Virus record (IMG/VR): IMGVR_UViG_3300037963_001982
Location: 1-28,502 of that record
Length of the DNA: 28,502 bases
Reading direction: 5' to 3' (one strand)
Source: a virus
Shown: positions 24,840 to 28,502 of the stretch, piece after piece
How positions within the stretch are numbered: position 1 is the stretch's first letter
Layout: each line of letters begins with the position of its first letter
Translations under genes and position numbers: made by a program
The notes under the pieces: model-generated
Told to the model about the DNA's origin: nothing
The model's database searches: none
The model's input: only the letters and a program-made list of their open reading frames with translations

Positions 24840-25658
24840 TTAGAATGTGCCGCAATCAATATTGGAAGATACAAGATTTACGCTTAAATCTGATAATGAA
24901 TAACCATTAGAACCAACACTTACTACTCCAGTTCCTTCGTGTGGTGCTACTGTTACACTATCGTAAAATTTCCAAACACCATCTGTTGCATCTCTAAATA
25001 ATCCAGCATATTTTGTTCCAGATGATACGTATTTACCATAAAATCCTATATCTGAAGCATCACCAGAATTGTCTTTAGCTAATGCTATAGCTACATCTCC
25101 TACTTCAACTACTGTTGAATTTGCAGATACAGTTCCACCAGTTACTGTTAAAGTACCACCAATAACTACATTATTAGTTGTAGTTAAGTTTCTAATTCCA
25201 GTTATGTCTTTATTTGCATCTACTACAAGAGCTTTTGAAGCCGCCGCTGTACCAGCAGCAACTGCAATTTGATTTATTTGTTGTGTCGTTGCAGTAACTC
25301 CATCTAATTTATTTAATTCAGTAGTATCTAATGTAGCACCATCTAGTATATTTAATTCCGCAGCTGTAGATGTTGTGGCTAAAGTAACTACACCATTTGT
25401 TGCATTAAAATCAGCGTTATCAAATGTAGCTACTCCAAATGTAGTACCATCATCATCAGCTTTTGGCATAGCAGCAATAATATTTGCTTGTATGTCTTCT
25501 ATTTGAGCAGAACCATCTGAAGCTTTACCACCTACGTAAAGTTTACCACCAGCACCATTATTATTGTTATATCCTAATTCACCATACGTAATGTCCGAAG
25601 TACCTGGTGCCGAAGTACTTGAATGCGAATTACGTTTGATTTGTATTACATTTGCCAT
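24840..25658 (-). CDS. Short tail fibre / fibre-base protein with Mtd-like N-terminus
   Basis: A 272-residue protein. The first 45 residues (I-Q-I-K-R-N-S, then Y-G-E-L-G-Y, then K-L-Y-V-G-G) resemble the start of the 1590-residue fibre, suggesting both attach to the same virion site. Residues 105-130 hold repeats of the E-L-N-x-L-D-G-x-T type that are frequent in marine phage fibres, followed by a beta-rich C-terminus ending S-N-I-D-C-G-T-F. AGGAG precedes the ATG in a 19-base block identical to the one before the 80-residue gene. It may be a trimeric fibre that connects to or competes with the long fibre. Confidence 0.75.
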   Translation of the reverse strand: MANVIQIKRNSHSSTSAPGTSDITYGELGYNNNNGAGGKLYVGGKASDGSAQIEDIQANIIAAMPKADDDGTTFGVATFDNADFNATNGVVTLATTSTAAELNILDGATLDTTELNKLDGVTATTQQINQIAVAAGTAAASKALVVDANKDITGIRNLTTTNNVVIGGTLTVTGGTVSANSTVVEVGDVAIALAKDNSGDASDIGFYGKYVSSGTKYAGLFRDATDGVWKFYDSVTVAPHEGTGVVSVGSNGYSLSDLSVNLVSSNIDCGTF

Positions 25659-25672
25659 TGTTTTCTCCTATT
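25654..25672 (-). repeat. Duplicated ribosome-binding block, copy A
   Basis: These 19 bases are identical to 26784-26802. On the coding strand they contain AGGAG, a short A-rich spacer, ATG and the first base pair of the second codon. Identical initiation regions on two virion genes suggest duplication or a favoured high-level start signal. Confidence 0.6.
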
Positions 25673-25676
25673 GACG

Positions 25677-26084
25677 TTAAAATCCGCCTCCGTCTATTCT
25701 TGCACTCCCTTCTACAAAATCTTTTACAGCTGCTGAAGTTGGTAATGTTGAATCATTATCATTTGAAGAAATTCCTTCACTTTCAACAACCAATGTTGCT
25801 CCTTTTATATTATCTACTTCTAAATTGCTAATAGTATTATTATCAGCATCAATTGTTTTATTTGTATATGTTTGCGTAGCACTTATTGTAGCTGCTCCAT
25901 TTAAAGCATCTCTTACATTAGTTGCAGTACTATTATCTAAACTTACAGGTATTTCACTAGCATCAATACTAAAACTATCTTGAACTTTACTAGCATTTTG
26001 TACCCCAACAGTTTTTGATACATTATTGTTTTGCAAAGAAGTTTTTATTGCACTATTACTATTTACTTTTACACTAATAGCCAT
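25677..26084 (-). CDS. Fibre-associated structural protein
   Basis: A 135-residue protein with fibre-type motifs: Y-T-N-K-T-I-D-A-D-N-N-T-I-S-N-L (about 73-88) and L-P-T-S-A-A-V-K-D-F-V (about 113-123), both common in phage tail-fibre shafts and collars. No membrane segment or cysteine. Its start overlaps the stop of the 150-residue gene by one base (TAATG), and the 272-residue fibre gene follows. It may be a collar or shaft subunit of the fibre complex. Confidence 0.7.
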   Translation of the reverse strand: MAISVKVNSNSAIKTSLQNNNVSKTVGVQNASKVQDSFSIDASEIPVSLDNSTATNVRDALNGAATISATQTYTNKTIDADNNTISNLEVDNIKGATLVVESEGISSNDNDSTLPTSAAVKDFVEGSARIDGGGF

Positions 26085-26536
26085 TATGCCACCGATGCCG
26101 TAAATGTATGTGTTAATTTAGTTGCAGCTTTAGAAATATATACATCTCCTTGTATGTGCCTTACCCAAGCATCAGCACCACCATCAGGGTCATCTTTTTC
26201 TACTAAATCCCAATGCCCTTCAAAGTCGTCATCAAAATATTGTATAGCTTCAGCTGGTAATGTAAGAACTACTGTTTTGTCACCTCTATCAGCAACTACA
26301 TCAAAGTGTACTTCGTTTTGACTTCCTGATTCCCAAACATCATTAGAAGCCGCTGTACCATTAGTACCTGAACTTTTTCCTGGTCCAGTAAATGAACTAT
26401 GCTTATAATCTTTTACAATTACAGCTGCATACTTATGATTTTCAGTCATAGTATGTGAACTATCTAATGTAATAGTCATTTGAAAATCTGCATTTTGTTG
26501 CAATTCTATATCTGCGTATTGATTTTGTGAAATCAT
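26084..26536 (-). CDS. Beta-sandwich structural protein (BppU-N-like)
   Basis: A 150-residue protein. It starts with Q-N-A-D-F-Q-M-T-I-T-L and later has V-V-L-T-L-P-A, G-H-W-D-L-V-E and I-Q-G-D-V-Y-I-S. This order (Q-G-A-x-F-x-x-x-I, then a leucine-rich strand, Y-D-L-E, then L-x-G-x-V-x-V-S-P) is the one I recall for small phage virion domains that anchor fibres or baseplate upper parts. AGGAG precedes the ATG. It is coupled to the downstream fibre-associated gene. The fold assignment is by pattern and moderately sure. Confidence 0.65.
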   Translation of the reverse strand: MISQNQYADIELQQNADFQMTITLDSSHTMTENHKYAAVIVKDYKHSSFTGPGKSSGTNGTAASNDVWESGSQNEVHFDVVADRGDKTVVLTLPAEAIQYFDDDFEGHWDLVEKDDPDGGADAWVRHIQGDVYISKAATKLTHTFTASVA

Positions 26537-26545
26537 TTTTTACTC

Positions 26546-26788
26546 CTAATATAAAAATATTACATTATTTGAACTTGATTTACTAGCTGCGATTGGATAT
26601 ATATGTCCAGCCAACAACCCTGTAAATGTTACAGCTACGCCGTTTACTGTTAAATCGTAATTACCAGCAACTTTTACGTATATTGCTCTACATGTATCTT
26701 GGTCATTAGTTGTTGCTACAACTGCATTTATATATGGTGCAACACTTTCTTGAACCTGATAATCATTTATGCCTTTTGGGTTCGCCAT
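26546..26788 (-). CDS. Small virion protein with R-A-I-Y-V / N-Y-D-L-T-V-N-G-V motif
   Basis: An 80-residue beta-rich protein. The segment C-R-A-I-Y-V-K-V-A-G-N-Y-D-L-T-V-N-G-V-A-V-T-F, followed by L-L-A-G-H-I-Y-P-I and ending V-I-F-L-Y, matches the layout of a small structural protein widespread in tailed phages (R-A-I-Y-V-G, G-D-x-x-V, V-x-F-x-x-V-x-A-G-x-I-x-P-V, V-x-x-L-Y). It is probably a capsid or tail decoration subunit. Its start lies in the duplicated ribosome-binding block, directly after the stop of the 153-residue gene, which suggests strong translation. Confidence 0.7.
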   Translation of the reverse strand: MANPKGINDYQVQESVAPYINAVVATTNDQDTCRAIYVKVAGNYDLTVNGVAVTFTGLLAGHIYPIAASKSSSNNVIFLY

Positions 26789-26802
26789 TGTTTTCTCCTA
26801 TT
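26784..26802 (-). repeat. Duplicated ribosome-binding block, copy B
   Basis: Second of two identical 19-base blocks (see 25654-25672). Here the block also touches the stop codon of the preceding gene, so ribosomes finishing that gene end on the new binding site. Confidence 0.6.
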
Positions 26803-27262
26803 ATTTAACTGCATAAGCACTCATAGGTTTAGCCATGAATACTTTATTTTTATTACTTTCATTATCTGCTACTTTTTTATAAAACTCTCGCATATAATAT
26901 TCTTTTAAATCTATATTTCCAGCTCTTTCTGCTAATTGTGCTTTTACATAACACACTACCGCTAAACTTAATGTTCTATTTAAATTCACATGAGTACTTT
27001 CATCTGGTGAATTATTATCATTTAAACTAGCATTTGCTGTAGTTTCAGGGTCTTCATTAACAAAAGGTTTTTCAATTGCAGTATATTCAATACGTAACCC
27101 TTCAGTAATATTTTCATCTGGATATACTAAAGGTTCTAAATCGTCTCCTCTTACTCTACCCTGTGAATCTATAATACGACTAGCATTTCTTCTAACCCTA
27201 TATAATTTTAAATATTTACCTGATTGTATGTAGGCAAAATTTCTATGTGTATCATAACTCAT
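26801..27262 (-). CDS. Head-tail adaptor-like protein, C-terminal helical part
   Basis: A 153-residue protein. After a beta-containing N-terminal half (L-R-I-E-Y-T-A-I) comes a long helical region, L-N-R-T-L-S-L-A-V-V-C-Y-V-K-A-Q-L-A-E, then a second helix with E-Y-Y-M-R-E-F-Y-K-K-V. This arrangement resembles the helical bundle of short-tail adaptor proteins (T7 gp11/P22 gp4 style). The gene overlaps the 92-residue gene by four bases. Taken together, the two small proteins look like an adaptor divided into two chains. The assignment is a pattern-based inference. Confidence 0.6.
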   Translation of the reverse strand: MSYDTHRNFAYIQSGKYLKLYRVRRNASRIIDSQGRVRGDDLEPLVYPDENITEGLRIEYTAIEKPFVNEDPETTANASLNDNNSPDESTHVNLNRTLSLAVVCYVKAQLAERAGNIDLKEYYMREFYKKVADNESNKNKVFMAKPMSAYAVK

Positions 27263-27537
27263 GGGTTTGTGTCCTCAGTAATTAATGGTTCTTCTGCTAA
27301 TCTTCTAATTCTTTTATACTTGTTATCATCTTCAGTATCTTTCACACTAATAGTTTTTATTGCTATTAATCCTTTAGGTAAATCATAATCTCTAGTGTTT
27401 TTAACAATATTAATTTTATCTACTTTAGTATTTATTTCAGCGTTTGATTGTATCTCTAATATTGCATCCTTAATATACGCAATTACTAAATTAGTATCAC
27501 GCGTATTTGCTCTTTCCATAATTTCTAAAACTTTCAT
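27259..27537 (-). CDS. Head-tail adaptor-like protein, N-terminal part
   Basis: A 92-residue protein. An N-terminal helix (M-K-V-L-E-I-M-E-R-A and V-I-A-Y-I-K-D-A-I-L-E-I) is followed by R-D-Y-D-L-P-K-G-L-I-A-I-K-T-I-S-V. The Y-D-L-P plus hydrophobic strand is characteristic of connector/adaptor proteins that sit under the portal. It overlaps the upstream connector-like gene by four bases (ATGA) and the downstream 153-residue gene by four bases, so all three are coupled. The role is inferred from motif and position. Confidence 0.62.
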   Translation of the reverse strand: MKVLEIMERANTRDTNLVIAYIKDAILEIQSNAEINTKVDKINIVKNTRDYDLPKGLIAIKTISVKDTEDDNKYKRIRRLAEEPLITEDTNP

Positions 27538-28412
27538 GATGTTCTTCCTTGAGGTCTTCTTTGACTTCTTTGTTGTTCTTCTGGTGCTACTATAGCTCCA
27601 GTAATAGATTGTAATTCAGAAATAGCACGTTGATAAAAGTTAATAGCTTTTTGTATTCTATCATTTGCTAATCTCATATTACCATCAGCTGCTTGTATTG
27701 TAGCCATAGCCATTTCTGCGTCTTCATCTTCTAACCAGTGTATAGCACTTAAACTTGTTTTAGTGTTAGTATCAGTACTTGTATAACCACCTTCAAATAT
27801 TTTTTCAGCATCTTTAATATTAGCTAATCTTAACATATCTAATGAAGCTGCATACAATAATGATACATTTTCAAACTCGGTTAATACCCAGTTTTCTGTA
27901 TTTTCGTCAATTATTGGGGGCGCTGAATAAACAATTACTCCTTTATCTCCATTATTTTGTGCAATGGTAGTCGTTGAGCTTTCCCCCACTTTAGTATATT
28001 CTAAATTAGAGCTTGTGTCATTAAAATCAGGGTCTGGTTTAATATATATTTTACCACTTAATTTATAATATGCTGGAAACATTTTTGTAGGAAAAGATAA
28101 ACTATCAGATTCATCTGTAGCGTGTATATTTTTATCAGGTATTTCATTTGCTACTCTTCTTTTAGTTCCGTCAAAACGATATACCGCTAATATTTTATCG
28201 TATGCTACTTCTGAACCATTACCAATAACATTAGTATCTACACTATTAATAGATTTTCTTCCATATATTTCAGTTTCAGAAGCAATAGACCATAAGAATC
28301 TTTCAGGCAATGAAGATACTATAAATTTAGAACCAGCATTGATAAACTCTACTAAGAATTTAGCTTTTGATTCGTTTCCAGTAATGTTATTAACTTTTTC
28401 CCATAATTTCAT
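27534..28412 (-). CDS. Connector / neck structural protein
   Basis: A 292-residue protein beginning with helices (K-A-K-F-L-V-E-F-I-N-A-G and F-I-V-S-S-L-P-E-R-F-L-W), then beta-rich sequence with Y-Y-K-L-S-G-K-I-Y-I-K-P-D-P, then helices (L-L-Y-A-A-S-L-D-M-L-R-L-A and M-R-L-A-N-D-R-I-Q-K-A-I-N-F-Y) and a Q/R-rich tail. A helix-sandwich-helix arrangement just ahead of adaptor-like genes fits a neck or connector component. The TAGGAT before its ATG is a modest ribosome-binding site. I do not recognise a named family. Confidence 0.6.
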   Translation of the reverse strand: MKLWEKVNNITGNESKAKFLVEFINAGSKFIVSSLPERFLWSIASETEIYGRKSINSVDTNVIGNGSEVAYDKILAVYRFDGTKRRVANEIPDKNIHATDESDSLSFPTKMFPAYYKLSGKIYIKPDPDFNDTSSNLEYTKVGESSTTTIAQNNGDKGVIVYSAPPIIDENTENWVLTEFENVSLLYAASLDMLRLANIKDAEKIFEGGYTSTDTNTKTSLSAIHWLEDEDAEMAMATIQAADGNMRLANDRIQKAINFYQRAISELQSITGAIVAPEEQQRSQRRPQGRTS

Positions 28413-28435
28413 AATATTATCCTAGCGCAGATGAA

Positions 28436-28473
28436 TCCCCCAAGGGAGAAAGGAGGTAAAGAACCTCAGGGGA
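28436..28473 (-). terminator. Two-tier hairpin between the upstream gene and the connector gene
   Basis: The outer stem pairs TCCCC (28436-28440) with GGGGA (28469-28473). Inside, GAGGT (28453-28457) pairs with ACCTC (28463-28467). It lies between the stop at 28478-28480 and the start at 28412. On the minus strand only short T-runs follow, so it may be a partial terminator, a processing site or an mRNA-stabilising end. The position after a possible capsid gene resembles the T7 arrangement, where a leaky terminator follows gene 10. Confidence 0.45.
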
Positions 28474-28477
28474 CCAT

Positions 28478-28502
28478 CTACAATTTAGCTATTATTTCCA
28501 AA
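28478..28502 (-). CDS. Last codons of an upstream virion gene (truncated)
   Basis: On the minus strand the frame entering at the right edge reads L-E-I-I-A-K-L then TAG (28478-28480). Only seven complete codons are visible, so the gene cannot be identified. Gene order in related short-tailed phages would put the major capsid protein, or a small gene after it, here. Confidence 0.35.

Noticed and set aside
20059-25658. Diversity-generating retroelement suggested by the Mtd-like N-termini
   Set aside because: No reverse transcriptase, template repeat or variable C-type lectin end is present in the window. The N-terminal domain is common in ordinary fibres.

Overview
The window is about 28.5 kb of an AT-rich (roughly 30% GC by eye), densely packed tailed-phage genome. 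Small fibre proteins, fibres built from VGIGTTSP-like repeats, a short-tail (podovirus-like) set of adaptor and nozzle proteins and a block of large ejection proteins all point to a marine phage, perhaps of a SAR11-like or other low-GC marine bacterium. The host is inferred only. I see no tRNA, CRISPR array, insertion sequence or integrase.

Layout. Positions 1-843 read rightwards and are the end of a replication/nuclease module: the tail end of a probable replicative helicase, a RuvC-like resolvase and a small unknown gene, chained by 1-nt and 4-nt overlaps. Everything from 28502 down to 840 reads leftwards and forms one long virion operon. In transcription order it holds: the last codons of an upstream gene (perhaps the capsid gene) followed by a hairpin; a connector-like protein and two small adaptor-like genes (26801-28412); four small to medium structural and fibre-base genes (24840-26788); a 1590-residue tail fibre with a self-cleaving S74 chaperone domain (20059-24831); a cluster of very small genes (18288-20066) with a membrane-anchored coiled-coil protein, an exported thioredoxin-fold protein without cysteines, and two micro-genes of 15 and 9 codons; a two-gene tail nozzle (15515-18284); and an ejection-protein block of 95, 210, 171, 472, 2925 and 992 residues (840-15515). 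The two transcription units meet tail to tail at 840-843 with overlapping stop codons.

Main discovery. The 2925-residue protein at 3819-12596 carries, around residues 2089-2267, what I read as the catalytic signature of a two-barrel (double-psi beta-barrel) RNA polymerase: an R-N-P...R-L-G segment, then 40 residues later D-Y-D-I-D, then an A-L-D-I-S-T-G motif about 130 residues further on. The same order and similar spacing occur in eukaryotic RNAi polymerases, and the first two motifs also match the cellular beta-prime subunit. The DxDxD form with I in place of G is what I recall for the virion RNA polymerase of crAss-like phages. Because the gene sits among ejection proteins, the simplest reading is a giant polymerase packaged in the particle and injected with the DNA to transcribe early genes.

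How the parts work together. Connector and nozzle proteins close the capsid and form the short tail, fibres bind the host, small membrane or exported proteins probably act at the envelope (lysis or host interaction), and the ejection proteins carry DNA and probably the polymerase into the cell. No recognisable endolysin, terminase, portal or complete capsid gene lies in the window; these presumably lie beyond 28502.
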